Positions 48,827 to 57,459 of a DNA stretch of 64,000 bases are shown in pieces (positions within the stretch are counted from its first letter, which is position 1; every line of letters starts with the position of its first letter). The translations under genes and the position numbers were made by a program. Under the pieces are notes generated by a model. The model was given only the letters and a program-made list of their open reading frames with translations. It was not told the DNA's origin and did not search any database. Where the stretch lies: contig NZ_PXYJ01000002.1 of NCBI RefSeq assembly GCF_003012815.1, positions 186,001 to 250,000 on the forward strand, read 5' to 3'. The stretch is from Allosphingosinicella vermicomposti (GTDB lineage: Bacteria > Pseudomonadota > Alphaproteobacteria > Sphingomonadales > Sphingomonadaceae).

Positions 48827-49717
48827 TTATGCGTTCGATATGCGACGATTGACGAGGTCGATATAGTCCTGGCGGAGCTGCATCGTCAGATCGCCCACTT
48901 CGAAATTCCACGGGCCCGCCGCGCGGACAGGCGTAACCTCTGCGGCGCTGCCGGTGAGGAAGAATTGCTCGAAGCTTTCGAGTTCTTCCGGCCAGATCGC
49001 TTTTTCGATAACTTCGATACCGCGCTTCTTGGCGAGGCCGATCACCGTCTGGCGAGTGATGCCGTTCAAGAAGCAGTCCGGCGTTGGGGTGTAGAGCTTG
49101 CCGTCCTTGATAAAGAAGGCGTTCGCGCCGGTGGCTTCGGCAACTTGACCGCGCCAATCGAACATCAAAGCGTCGTCAAAACCCCGCGCCTGCACTTCGT
49201 GGCGGGCCATGGTGCAGATCATGTAAAGGCCCGACGCCTTGGATTCCACGGGCGCCGTATAGGGCGCGGGCCGACGCCATTTCGAGATTGCGAGGTTGAG
49301 GCCCTTGCGGATCGCCTCCTCACCGAAATAGGCGCCCCAATACCAGGCGGAAATCGCAACATGGATTTTCACATTTTGCGCGGAAACACCCATCTGCTCC
49401 GACCCGCGCCAGGCGAGCGGGCGAAGATAGGCGTCCTGAAGATTGTTGGCGCGCAGCACTTCGCGGCAGGCTTCGTCGATTTCCGAGACGCTGTAGGGTA
49501 TGTCCATGCCAAGGATATTGGCGCTCTTCACCAACCGCTCACTATGTTGCGTCAAGGCGAAAATTTCGCCGCCATAAGCGCGCTGACCTTCGAAGACGGA
49601 CGAAGCATAATGAAGGGCGTGGGTGAGGACATGAACGTTCGCCTCGCGCCACGGCACCAGCTTGCCGTCGAACCAGATCCAGCCGTCGCGGTCATCGTAG
49701 CTTTGCACGTCCGCCAT
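48827..49717 (-). CDS. ilvE: Branched-chain amino acid aminotransferase
   Basis: Fold-type IV PLP aminotransferase of 296 residues. Start WIWFDGKLVPWREANVHVLTHALHYASSVFEG is classic IlvE, the PLP Lys lies in PVESKASGLY, and EATGANAFFIKDGKLYTP plus LNGITRQTVI mark the cofactor phosphate site. It makes or degrades Val, Leu and Ile. A 16-bp motif 43 nt upstream matches the TetR-type site before paaA, suggesting shared control with aryl/acyl-CoA catabolism. Confidence 0.94.
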   Translation of the reverse strand: MADVQSYDDRDGWIWFDGKLVPWREANVHVLTHALHYASSVFEGQRAYGGEIFALTQHSERLVKSANILGMDIPYSVSEIDEACREVLRANNLQDAYLRPLAWRGSEQMGVSAQNVKIHVAISAWYWGAYFGEEAIRKGLNLAISKWRRPAPYTAPVESKASGLYMICTMARHEVQARGFDDALMFDWRGQVAEATGANAFFIKDGKLYTPTPDCFLNGITRQTVIGLAKKRGIEVIEKAIWPEELESFEQFFLTGSAAEVTPVRAAGPWNFEVGDLTMQLRQDYIDLVNRRISNA

Positions 49718-49759
49718 GATCGTCCATCCACTCCTGATATTGTGGCGCCGCGATAAGGC

Positions 49760-49777
49760 TGACCAATCGGTCGGTCA
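49760..49777. promoter_or_regulatory. TetR-type operator upstream of ilvE
   Basis: TGACCAATCGGTCGGTCA has inverted ends TGACC/GGTCA. Read on the minus strand it contains ACCGACCGATTGGTCA, 15 of 16 bases identical to the site before paaA (28607-28622). It lies 43 nt before the ilvE start. Confidence 0.65.
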
Positions 49778-49934
49778 ACTCGCGGCGGCGCTTTTGAAAG
49801 CTGACGGTGTTGAGGCGTTCGCACGTTGAAACCGTCAGTTTTGTCAGTTTCCGTCTGGGCAGGCGGAAAATGAAGCCGGATATGTCAGGGCCCGCCTAAC
49901 ATGCGGGCAAAGCTGTAGGAAAATGCTTTTGCGC

Positions 49935-50028
49935 CCTCGTCATTGCGAGTGGAGCGAGGCAATCCAGCGGCACCGAGCCTGGCCGCGAGATGGATTGCTT
50001 CGTCGCCTCGATCCTCGCAATGACGAGG
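49935..50028. repeat. Palindromic repeat (type D) between ilvE and proC
   Basis: Ends CCTCGTCATTGCGAG and CTCGCAATGACGAGG are perfectly complementary; inner parts GGCAATCCAG and GGATTGCTTCGTC also pair. It ends 2 nt before the proC stop codon. The rest of the 312-nt gap holds the operator and no gene I can see. Confidence 0.92.
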
Positions 50029-50029
50029 C

Positions 50030-50848
50030 TCAGGAGGCCTGCGTCATGACTGCGAGTTCGCGGTTGCGCTGGACCGAGGCTTCGAGCGTTTCTTTGAGCA
50101 ATGCGACAAGGCCGTCCTCGCGATCGAGGATGTCGAGCCCCGCGCGCGTCGATCCGCCCGGGGCGGCGACGCGGTTGGCGAGGATTGCGGGCGTTTCTAG
50201 GCGCTCGCCTGCGAGCGCTGCGGCGCCCTCCACGGTGGCAAGCGCCAGCCGCCGGGCCTGGTCGTCCGGCAGGCCAAGCTCCGCCGCGGCCTGGCCAAGC
50301 GCGTCGATGAAGCGATAGAGGAAAGCAGGGCCGCTACCGGATAGAGCGGTGACGAGATCGAACACCGCTTCGTCGGCCACCCATTCCGCCGCGCCGAGGC
50401 TCGTCATCAGCGCTTCCACCAGAGCGCGGTCGTTTTCGTCAGCGCTGCCGGAGACCAAGCCCGTGGCGCCCTTATGCACGCGCACCGGCGTGTTGGGCAT
50501 GGCGCGAATTATGGTGCGTGGTTTTGGGAAGAGTGAATGGAGCGTGGCGAGCCGAGTGCCCGCCAGAATGGATATGAGGATCGTCTGCGGTTCGAGCACA
50601 GGCCCAAGCAAAGGGGCAACTTCACCCAATTTCTGCGGCTTGACGCCGAGAAGGGCGAGAGCGGGCACTTCATCCTCGGGCAGTGCGGTCAGAACCCGGA
50701 TGCCGTGACCCACATCCTTGCCACTCGGCCGCACGACGGTGATCCGCGCCGGATCCAGTCCCGCGTTCATCCAGCCGTCGAGCATCGCGCCCGCCATATT
50801 ACCGCAGCCGATCAGCCAGAACGGGCCGGGCAGCGGCGGCGGATTCAT
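50030..50848 (-). CDS. proC: Pyrroline-5-carboxylate reductase
   Basis: NAD(P)H-dependent reductase of 272 residues for the last step of proline synthesis. The Rossmann start FWLIGCGNMAGAMLDGW, MPNTPVRVHKGATGL and SGSGPAFLYRFIDALGQAA plus APGGSTRAGLD near the C-terminus are characteristic of ProC. ATG 50848 overlaps the YbjN-type gene stop (ATGA). Palindromic repeat follows directly after the stop. Confidence 0.93.
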   Translation of the reverse strand: MNPPPLPGPFWLIGCGNMAGAMLDGWMNAGLDPARITVVRPSGKDVGHGIRVLTALPEDEVPALALLGVKPQKLGEVAPLLGPVLEPQTILISILAGTRLATLHSLFPKPRTIIRAMPNTPVRVHKGATGLVSGSADENDRALVEALMTSLGAAEWVADEAVFDLVTALSGSGPAFLYRFIDALGQAAAELGLPDDQARRLALATVEGAAALAGERLETPAILANRVAAPGGSTRAGLDILDREDGLVALLKETLEASVQRNRELAVMTQAS

Positions 50849-51354
50849 GCCTCGCCCTGAGTGTCGATCAATGCTGCGGCGATGGCTTCCTGCGGGCTCT
50901 TGTCCGCCCACAGCACGAACTGGAAGACGGGGTAGAAGCGTTCGCACTCCTCGATCGCGGCTTCGACCAGAGTTTCGGCCTGCGTGAGGCTCAACAGGCC
51001 ACCCTCTTCGCCTTCCAGCAGGGCGGCGTGGCGGAAGAGAACGAGGCCGGAATTGGTCCACAGCTCGAAATGGCCGAGCCAGAGCTGCTCGTTGATGAGG
51101 CCAATCGTTTCGTAAGTGGCCGCACGCTTGTCGGCCTGAACGCGAATGTCCGGAAGCGCGAGGAACTGGAGCACCTGATCTTCTTCACGCCAGATCGCGC
51201 GCAATTCATATTGAGCCCAGCTGCCCTGGAAGGTGGCGACGATTTCCTCGTCCCCGCTCCGTTCGAACGCCCAGCCATGCGCCGCAAAATAATGTTCGAG
51301 CATATCGATGGGCGCGCTCGTTTCGCGTTCCAGCTCATATTCGTCGGTGTTCAT
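50845..51354 (-). CDS. YbjN domain-containing protein
   Basis: Acidic cytoplasmic protein of 169 residues. IDMLEHYFAAHGWAFERSGDEEIVATFQGSWAQYELRAIWREE matches the YbjN/sensory-transduction-regulator family, a type III secretion chaperone-like fold of unknown detailed role. Its stop overlaps the proC start, a linkage common in alphaproteobacteria. Confidence 0.88.
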   Translation of the reverse strand: MNTDEYELERETSAPIDMLEHYFAAHGWAFERSGDEEIVATFQGSWAQYELRAIWREEDQVLQFLALPDIRVQADKRAATYETIGLINEQLWLGHFELWTNSGLVLFRHAALLEGEEGGLLSLTQAETLVEAAIEECERFYPVFQFVLWADKSPQEAIAAALIDTQGEA

Positions 51355-51460
51355 CGCTCACCCGCACCTGTTACGAAAAGGACCGTGCATGGTCCCAACG
51401 CCCCGCGCAAGGGATGGGGCCAATAAGCTGTGGATATCCGGGGTTTTTGCCCCGCCCATT

Positions 51461-51530
51461 GTGCTCCGGCGAAGGCCGGAGCCCAGTCCTTCAAACCGAG
51501 CCGCTGGGTTCCGGCCGTCGCCGGAACACA
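51461..51530. repeat. Palindromic repeat (type A)
   Basis: Hairpins GCTCCGGCGAAGGCCGGAGC and GTTCCGGCCGTCGCCGGAAC in inverted orientation in the gap between the YbjN-type gene and ubiK; a GGGG-TTTTTG-CCCC hairpin lies just upstream (51440-51454). Confidence 0.88.
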
Positions 51531-51536
51531 ATTGTT

Positions 51537-51842
51537 TTAGAAGCCCGGCGCCTTCTTCGCGCGGGGAGCCTTGGCGGGCGCGGCAGCGGCGGCGGTTGTT
51601 CCTATCTTCGCTTCCAGAGCTTCGATCCTGGCTTTCAGCAGCGCATTTTCTTCCTTGGCGGCGACGGCGATAGCCTTTGTCACCTCGAATTCCTCGCGGC
51701 TGACAAAGTCCATGCCGGCAATGCCTTCGCGAAATTTCTCGCGCATGCTTTCCTGCGCTTCGCGGCCCATGCCGGCCAGCGTTCCGGCGGCGCCGTTCAT
51801 CATTTTCACGAAATCGTCGAACAGGCGGTTCTGGGACTGCAT
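51537..51842 (-). CDS. ubiK: Ubiquinone biosynthesis accessory factor UbiK
   Basis: BMFP/YqiC-type protein of 101 residues: MQSQNRLFDDFVKMMNGAAGTLAGM, then REEFEVTKAIAVAAKEENALLKARIEALEAKI, a coiled-coil trimer region, and a short Lys/Ala tail. The family assists the ubiquinone synthesis complex. ATG 51842 has AAAGGAA 7 nt upstream, and the upstream in-frame extension looks non-coding. Confidence 0.88.
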   Translation of the reverse strand: MQSQNRLFDDFVKMMNGAAGTLAGMGREAQESMREKFREGIAGMDFVSREEFEVTKAIAVAAKEENALLKARIEALEAKIGTTAAAAAPAKAPRAKKAPGF

Positions 51843-51900
51843 TGGAATTCCTTTCAATCGTCGCGCCAATATCGGGGTGCCGCCCTCCAGCCGCAACCCC

Positions 51901-52407
51901 TTAAGCGGTGGGGTTGAGGCGGATGATTTCATAGTTGAGGATCGAGGCGAAGCTCAGCCACACCATATAGGGGACGAGCAGCCAGGCGGCGGCCTTGTTC
52001 AGGCGTGCGAACCAGAAGGTCGTGGCGATGGTGAGAACCAGCATCACGAGGATGATCGCAAGGCCGAGACGTGTCTGGTGCATGCCGAAGAAGACGGGCG
52101 ACCAGAGAAAGTTCAACACCATCTGACTACCGAAGAGAATGAGCGCGGTGCGGCGCGTGCTGCTGTTGGGCTGTTGCAGGATCAGGGCGAGTGAAATGCC
52201 GAGCAGGATATAGAGCGTCGTCCACACCGCCCCGAACGTCCAGCCCGGCGGCATGGCTTCCGGCTTTGCGACGCTATCGAACCACGCATTGCCGTAGCCC
52301 GAATTGGAGAGCCATCCCGAGAGCAGACCGAGGCCGAGGATTAGCGGGATGGTCACCAGCGCATAACGCCAAAATCCGCGATCCTGCTTAATCGAACCCG
52401 CGTGCAT
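51901..52407 (-). CDS. TspO/MBR family membrane protein
   Basis: Five-helix membrane protein of 168 residues of the tryptophan-rich sensory/translocator protein family, which binds porphyrins. WFDSVAKPEAMPPGWTFGAVWTTLYILLGISLAL and MVLNFLWSPVFFGMHQTRLGL are typical. ATG 52407 is preferred over 52413 because AGGAG lies 6 nt before it. It follows the RND pump gene by 9 nt, so could be co-transcribed. Confidence 0.93.
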   Translation of the reverse strand: MHAGSIKQDRGFWRYALVTIPLILGLGLLSGWLSNSGYGNAWFDSVAKPEAMPPGWTFGAVWTTLYILLGISLALILQQPNSSTRRTALILFGSQMVLNFLWSPVFFGMHQTRLGLAIILVMLVLTIATTFWFARLNKAAAWLLVPYMVWLSFASILNYEIIRLNPTA

Positions 52408-52416
52408 TGCCATCTC

Positions 52417-55400
52417 CTATTCTGCGGGGACCGGCCTCGTCAGCTGAGCATCGAGCTTACGCGCCACGTCCTGGGGTGAGCCGGTGTAACGCGCGAGGCG
52501 GGAATAAAGGACCGGGATCATGAACAGGGTGAGGATCGTCGCCATGGACACGCCGAAGACGACCACCACACCAATGGCTTGACGCGCGCCCGCCCCTGCG
52601 CCGCTAGCGATCATCAGTGGCACCGCGCCCGCCACGGTGGCGATGGAGGTCATCAGGATCGGGCGAAGACGGCGTGCGGAAGCATCGCGGATCGCGGTGG
52701 CGATGTCCCTGCCCTGATCGCGAAGCTGGTTGGCGAATTCGACGATCAGGATGCCGTTCTTGGCGGCGAGGCCGACGAGCATGACGATGCCGACCTGACT
52801 GTAGAGGTTGAAGGTCTGCCCCATCAGCGCCAGCCCGATCACGCCGCCGCCAACGGCAAGCGGCACCGTGGTGATGATGACGCCGGGGTGGACGAAGCTT
52901 TCGAACTGCGCGGCGAGCAGGAGATAGACGACAAGGATGGTGAGGCCGAAGACGATCCAGATCGATCCGCCCGCCTCCTTGAACGCCTGACTCTCGCCGC
53001 GATAGCCGACCGCCGTGATTTCCGGCGATTTGGCGGCTTCGGTTTCGAGGAATGATAGTGCGTCGCCAAGTGAAGTACCGGGAGCGAGGCCACCGGATAG
53101 GGTGATGGCGCGCAGCTTGTTGAAGCGGCCAAGATCGCGGGCTCCCGCAGTTTCGCGCGTGGTGACGAGGTTCGACAGCGGAATAAGCTCGCCCGAACGG
53201 CTGCGGACATAGATGGAAGCAAGGCTCGCCTCGGTCGCGCGGGCGCCCGCATCGGCCTGCACCACCACGCGATATTCCTCGCCGCGATCGACATAGGTGG
53301 TGACACGGCGCGAACCCAGGAGGCTTTGCAGCGCCTGACTGACGTCGTTTACCGACACACCAAGATCGCCCGCGCGCTGGGTGTCGACGTCGATACGCAA
53401 TTGGGGCTTGGTTTCCTTATAGTCGGAATCGAGATTGACGATGCCGGGATAGTCGCGGGCAGCGGCAATGATCCTGTCGCGGGCGCGGGCGAGATCCTCA
53501 TAGGTCGATCCGGCGATGACGAAGTTCACCGGCTGGCCCCGCCCGCGGCTCAAAGACGAACGGACAGACGCGTTGCCGCGCACGGCCGGAATCTGTGACA
53601 GCGCGCGATTAACCTCGTTCACCACGTCGGCGGTGGTCTTATTCCGATCACTCCATTTCTTCAGGAAGACGATGGTGGAACCGTTGTTGAAATCCTCGCT
53701 GGCTCCAAACCCGCCCGGCGTACGCGTTATGACCGTTCGGACGGCGCCTTCGCCAACCAGGGGCAACACCTTCGCTTCGACTTCGCGCATATAGGCGTTC
53801 ATCTGGTCAAAGCCCGTGCCCTCGGGCGCGGACACGTTGGCGGAGAGAATGCCCGCATCTTCCTGCGGCGCGAGTTCGGACTGGATGGTGGTGAAGAGGA
53901 ACGCTGCCCCGGCAAGGAAGATCAGGACCGCGATCGACGGGATGAGCGGCTTTTCGAGCGTGCGGCCAAGCATCTTGGCGTAAAGGGCTTCGACCCGCTG
54001 GAAGCGGCGGTCGACCCAGGAGGCCAGCCTGCCGCGCTCCTGATGCTTCAGCATTTTGGAGCAGAGCATTGGGGCGAGGCTAAGCGCGAGGAAGCCGGAA
54101 AAGGCGACCGCGCCGATCATCGCCACGGCAAGCTCGCGGAAGAGCAGTCCGGTTTGGCCGGAAATGAACATGACCGGCACGAACACGGCGCAAACGACCA
54201 AAGTCGTCGAGATGATCGCGAAGCCGACCTGCCGCGTCCCTTCATAGGCAGCGGCAAGCGGCGGCTCTCCTTCCTCGATCCGGTGGTAGATATTTTCCAG
54301 CACAACGATGGCGTCATCGACAACGATGCCGATCGACAGCACAAGCGCGAGCAGGGTCAGCAGGTTGATCGAGAAGCCGAAGGCGGCGAGCACCGCGAAG
54401 CTGCCGAGCAGACAGAGCGGGACGGTGATCGCCGGAATGAGCGTGGCGCGCCAATTGCCGAGGAACAGGAAGATGACGAGGACGACGAGGATCGCAGCCT
54501 CGCCAAGCGTCTCCCACACCTTTTTGATGGCTTCGCTGATGAAGAGGGATTCGTCGGACCCGACCGCGATCGTCATGCCTTCGGGGAGCGTAGGCTGGAT
54601 TTCTTCCGCAAGCGCCTTCGCCTGCGTCGCGACGGCAAGCGTGTTGGCGCCGGACTGGCGCACGATACCCAGGCCCACCGCCTGTTCGCCGTTGAGCCGG
54701 AAGGCCGTGTAGGGATTTTCCGCGCCCTGTTCGATCCTAGCGACGTCGCCCAAACGGACGAGATAGCCGTCCTCGCCTCTGCCGACGATCAGCCCGGCGA
54801 AATCCGCCGCATTGGTGAAGGGCCGATCGACGCGGAGGCTGACATTCTGGCTCGCCGATTCGAGCCGACCGGCGGGAAGCTCGACATTCTGGCTGCGGAG
54901 CGCGGCCTCGACATCGGCGGGGGTAAGGCGGAAGGCGGCGAGCCGTTCGGGACTCATCCACACGCGCATGGCGGGCCGCGCTTCGCCGCCGATGAACACC
55001 TGCGCCACGCCGTCGATCGAAGAGAAGCGGTCGACGATATTGCGGTCGACATAGTCGCTCAACTGCAGCCGGTCCCAGCCCGGCTTTGAAATGACGAGGA
55101 ACAGGATCGGCGATGCGTCGGCATCGACCTTGCGGACTTCGGGTGGGCGCACCTCATCGGGCAGGTCGTCCGCCGCGCCGCCGACGCGGTCGCGTACATC
55201 GTTCGCCGCCGTATCGACCGAACTGCCCGGCGCGAATTCGATGGTGATGTCGGAGCGCCCGTCCTGCGAGCGCGAAGAGATGGTCTGGAGGCCCTCGACG
55301 CCGGACAAGCGCTCTTCCAGCACCTGCGTCACCCGGCTTTCGACCACGGAGGCGGCGGCGCCGGTATAGATGGTCTGGACCGACACGATCGGCGGATCGA

Positions 55401-55518
55401 CGTCCGGATATTCGCGCACCGACAGACTGAAAAAGGCGACGAGGCCTACCACCGCGATCAGCAGCGCCAGCACCGCCGCGAAGACGGGGCGTTTGACCGA
55501 GATGTCGGAAAGTTGCAC
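52417..55518 (-). CDS. RND multidrug efflux permease (HAE1 family)
   Basis: Inner membrane proton-driven pump of about 1033 residues with the 12-helix AcrB/MexB layout. SDISVKRPVFAAVLALLIAVVGLVAFFSLSVREYPDVDPP is typical, and helix 4 has the paired Asp in GIVVDDAIVVLENI. I prefer GTG 55518, placed 1 nt after the adaptor stop; a longer frame reaching 55572 would overlap the adaptor gene and add a Pro/Arg-rich leader. Adaptor gene upstream; no outer membrane channel gene is adjacent. Confidence 0.92.
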   Translation of the reverse strand: MQLSDISVKRPVFAAVLALLIAVVGLVAFFSLSVREYPDVDPPIVSVQTIYTGAAASVVESRVTQVLEERLSGVEGLQTISSRSQDGRSDITIEFAPGSSVDTAANDVRDRVGGAADDLPDEVRPPEVRKVDADASPILFLVISKPGWDRLQLSDYVDRNIVDRFSSIDGVAQVFIGGEARPAMRVWMSPERLAAFRLTPADVEAALRSQNVELPAGRLESASQNVSLRVDRPFTNAADFAGLIVGRGEDGYLVRLGDVARIEQGAENPYTAFRLNGEQAVGLGIVRQSGANTLAVATQAKALAEEIQPTLPEGMTIAVGSDESLFISEAIKKVWETLGEAAILVVLVIFLFLGNWRATLIPAITVPLCLLGSFAVLAAFGFSINLLTLLALVLSIGIVVDDAIVVLENIYHRIEEGEPPLAAAYEGTRQVGFAIISTTLVVCAVFVPVMFISGQTGLLFRELAVAMIGAVAFSGFLALSLAPMLCSKMLKHQERGRLASWVDRRFQRVEALYAKMLGRTLEKPLIPSIAVLIFLAGAAFLFTTIQSELAPQEDAGILSANVSAPEGTGFDQMNAYMREVEAKVLPLVGEGAVRTVITRTPGGFGASEDFNNGSTIVFLKKWSDRNKTTADVVNEVNRALSQIPAVRGNASVRSSLSRGRGQPVNFVIAGSTYEDLARARDRIIAAARDYPGIVNLDSDYKETKPQLRIDVDTQRAGDLGVSVNDVSQALQSLLGSRRVTTYVDRGEEYRVVVQADAGARATEASLASIYVRSRSGELIPLSNLVTTRETAGARDLGRFNKLRAITLSGGLAPGTSLGDALSFLETEAAKSPEITAVGYRGESQAFKEAGGSIWIVFGLTILVVYLLLAAQFESFVHPGVIITTVPLAVGGGVIGLALMGQTFNLYSQVGIVMLVGLAAKNGILIVEFANQLRDQGRDIATAIRDASARRLRPILMTSIATVAGAVPLMIASGAGAGARQAIGVVVVFGVSMATILTLFMIPVLYSRLARYTGSPQDVARKLDAQLTRPVPAE

Positions 55519-55519
55519 C

Positions 55520-56587
55520 TCAGCGGCCCTTGGGCGCGGCCTGCTGCCTTGCCGGGGCGGCATTGGGAGCACCGGCGAGGCGAACCTTCATGCCGTCGGA
55601 CAGTTTGACAACGCCTTCGGTGACGACTTTCTCGCCCGCTTTCAGGCCCTGCACGACCTCGATCCGCCCGGCGGAGCGAAGGCCGGTGCGGACTTCGCGG
55701 CGCATGGCCTTGCCGTCGGCGCCGACCACATAGACGAAACGCTTGTCGCCCTCCCCCACCACTGCAAGCTCGGGGACGGACAGGCCGTTGCGGGGCGCGG
55801 TTTCGATGGCGACGGTGAGCAACATGCCCGGCTTCAGCACGCGATCCGGATTGGGGAGACGCGCGCGGACCGTGACGGCGCGACTGTTGGGATCGATGAC
55901 GGGATCGATGGTGGCGATCTGGCCGCGGAACGGGCGGTCCGGAAAGGCGGCGGATACCGCCTCGATGCCGAGGCCCGGCTTCAGAACGGAGAGCAGAGTT
56001 TCGGGGACCGGGAAATCGAGCTTCACCGAACTCACATCGCTGATCGTCGCGATCTCCGTCCCGGCCGAGACGACCGCGCCGGGCGAGATGTTACGGAGGG
56101 ACACCCAGCCGGAAAATGGCGCGCGGATGATGCGATCGCCGATCGAAGCTTCCGCCCCAGCGGCTTGGGCGCGGGCCTGCGCGGCCAATGCCGATTGCGT
56201 ATCGAGATTGCTGACCGTCGCAAAGCCGCGCTCGCGCAGGGCCTGGATGCGGCTTAATTGCTGCTGGGCTTCGCGGGCGCGGGCCTGAGCTGCTGTCAGG
56301 TCAGCTGTTTCCTGTCCCTGGGCCAAGACCGCGATCGTCTGCCCTTGGCGAACAAAGCCGCCATCGTCGAAATTGAGGCGCACGATCCGTTCGGTCACCG
56401 GCGCGGCGAGCGTCACCTGCTCGTTGGCGAGGGCGGTGCCGACCGCTTCGATCCGCTCGACGAAGCGCATGGTGGCGGCGGCTTCCGCCTTCACCAGCGG
56501 CGGCGGCCGGTTCTGCCCGCCTTCCTCGGCGGTGCAGGCGGACAACAGGGCGAGAAGCGCGAGTGCGGAAGCTTTAAATTGTGACAC
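55520..56587 (-). CDS. RND efflux periplasmic adaptor lipoprotein
   Basis: Membrane fusion protein of 355 residues. The lipobox is LSAC near residue 18, so it is probably lipid-anchored in the inner membrane. VGTALANEQVTLAAPVTERIVRLNFDDGGFVRQGQTIAVL is the lipoyl/barrel segment, a coiled coil with many Gln/Ala follows, then RAPFSGWVSLRNISPGAVV. Start codon is GTG at 56587; no strong ribosome site is seen, so the start is less certain. The permease follows at 1 nt. Confidence 0.9.
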   Translation of the reverse strand: MSQFKASALALLALLSACTAEEGGQNRPPPLVKAEAAATMRFVERIEAVGTALANEQVTLAAPVTERIVRLNFDDGGFVRQGQTIAVLAQGQETADLTAAQARAREAQQQLSRIQALRERGFATVSNLDTQSALAAQARAQAAGAEASIGDRIIRAPFSGWVSLRNISPGAVVSAGTEIATISDVSSVKLDFPVPETLLSVLKPGLGIEAVSAAFPDRPFRGQIATIDPVIDPNSRAVTVRARLPNPDRVLKPGMLLTVAIETAPRNGLSVPELAVVGEGDKRFVYVVGADGKAMRREVRTGLRSAGRIEVVQGLKAGEKVVTEGVVKLSDGMKVRLAGAPNAAPARQQAAPKGR

Positions 56588-56619
56588 GGCCGTGGGGCTA
56601 ACGTTGCGAGGTTACGTTA

Positions 56620-57354
56620 TCAAGTCCTCTCCGCCCCAAGGAGGAATTCGACATTCCCCTCCGGACCGGTGATCGGGCTTGGCGTGATCCCTGCGACCCG
56701 CCATCCCCTGGACTCGACCCAGCGTGCAGCCGCTTCGCTGACTCGCTGATGAACGGACGCATCGCGCACCACGCCGCCCTTGCCGATTTCATCGCGCTCC
56801 GCCTCGAATTGCGGTTTCACGAGAGCGGCGAGACGGCCGCCGGGCTTTGCGAAATCAAGCGCGGTGTCGAGCACCTTGGCGAGGCTGATGAAGCTCGCGT
56901 CGCACACGATGATATCGACCGGTTCGGTTACGATATCGGGCGTCAGATAGCGGGCATTGGTCTGTTCGTGGACGATGACGCGGGGATCGCTGCGCAGCTT
57001 CCAGGCGAGCTGGTTGGTGCCGACATCCACCGCGAACACCCGCGCCGCGCCCTTTTGCAGCAGCACATCGGTGAAGCCGCCGGTCGACGAGCCGACGTCG
57101 AGGCCCACCGCGCCCGTCACATCCCAGCCGAAATGATCGAGGGCATGGGCAAGCTTGATGCCGCCCCGCGACACCCAGGGATGCTCGCGCCCACGCACCT
57201 CGAGTGGGGCATCGTCGGGGAAAGCCTGCCCCGCCTTGTCGACCTTCTTTTCGCCTGAAAAGACGAGTCCTGCGAGGATCAGGGCCTGCGCCTTGGACCG
57301 GCTTTCCACCAGCCCCCGGTCCACCAGTATCTGATCCACCCGCGCCTTCGCCAT
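56620..57354 (-). CDS. TlyA-family rRNA 2'-O-methyltransferase
   Basis: Protein of 244 residues: N-terminal S4 RNA-binding domain (VDQILVDRGLVESRSKAQALILAGLVFSG) and FtsJ-like SAM domain (GLDVGSSTGGFTDVLLQKGAARVFAVDVG). TlyA methylates 16S and 23S rRNA in other bacteria; historically annotated as haemolysin A. It is divergent from the TbpB-like gene with a 105-nt gap. Confidence 0.93.
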   Translation of the reverse strand: MAKARVDQILVDRGLVESRSKAQALILAGLVFSGEKKVDKAGQAFPDDAPLEVRGREHPWVSRGGIKLAHALDHFGWDVTGAVGLDVGSSTGGFTDVLLQKGAARVFAVDVGTNQLAWKLRSDPRVIVHEQTNARYLTPDIVTEPVDIIVCDASFISLAKVLDTALDFAKPGGRLAALVKPQFEAERDEIGKGGVVRDASVHQRVSEAAARWVESRGWRVAGITPSPITGPEGNVEFLLGAERT

Positions 57355-57459
57355 CCCGCACCGTCCCCAAACTTTAAGAAGATCGTTTAGGGCAATTTAA
57401 CCCTTTTCGGAATATCCCCGCGCGACAGGCCCGTGGACGGCCGGGGGAGACAAGTGATC

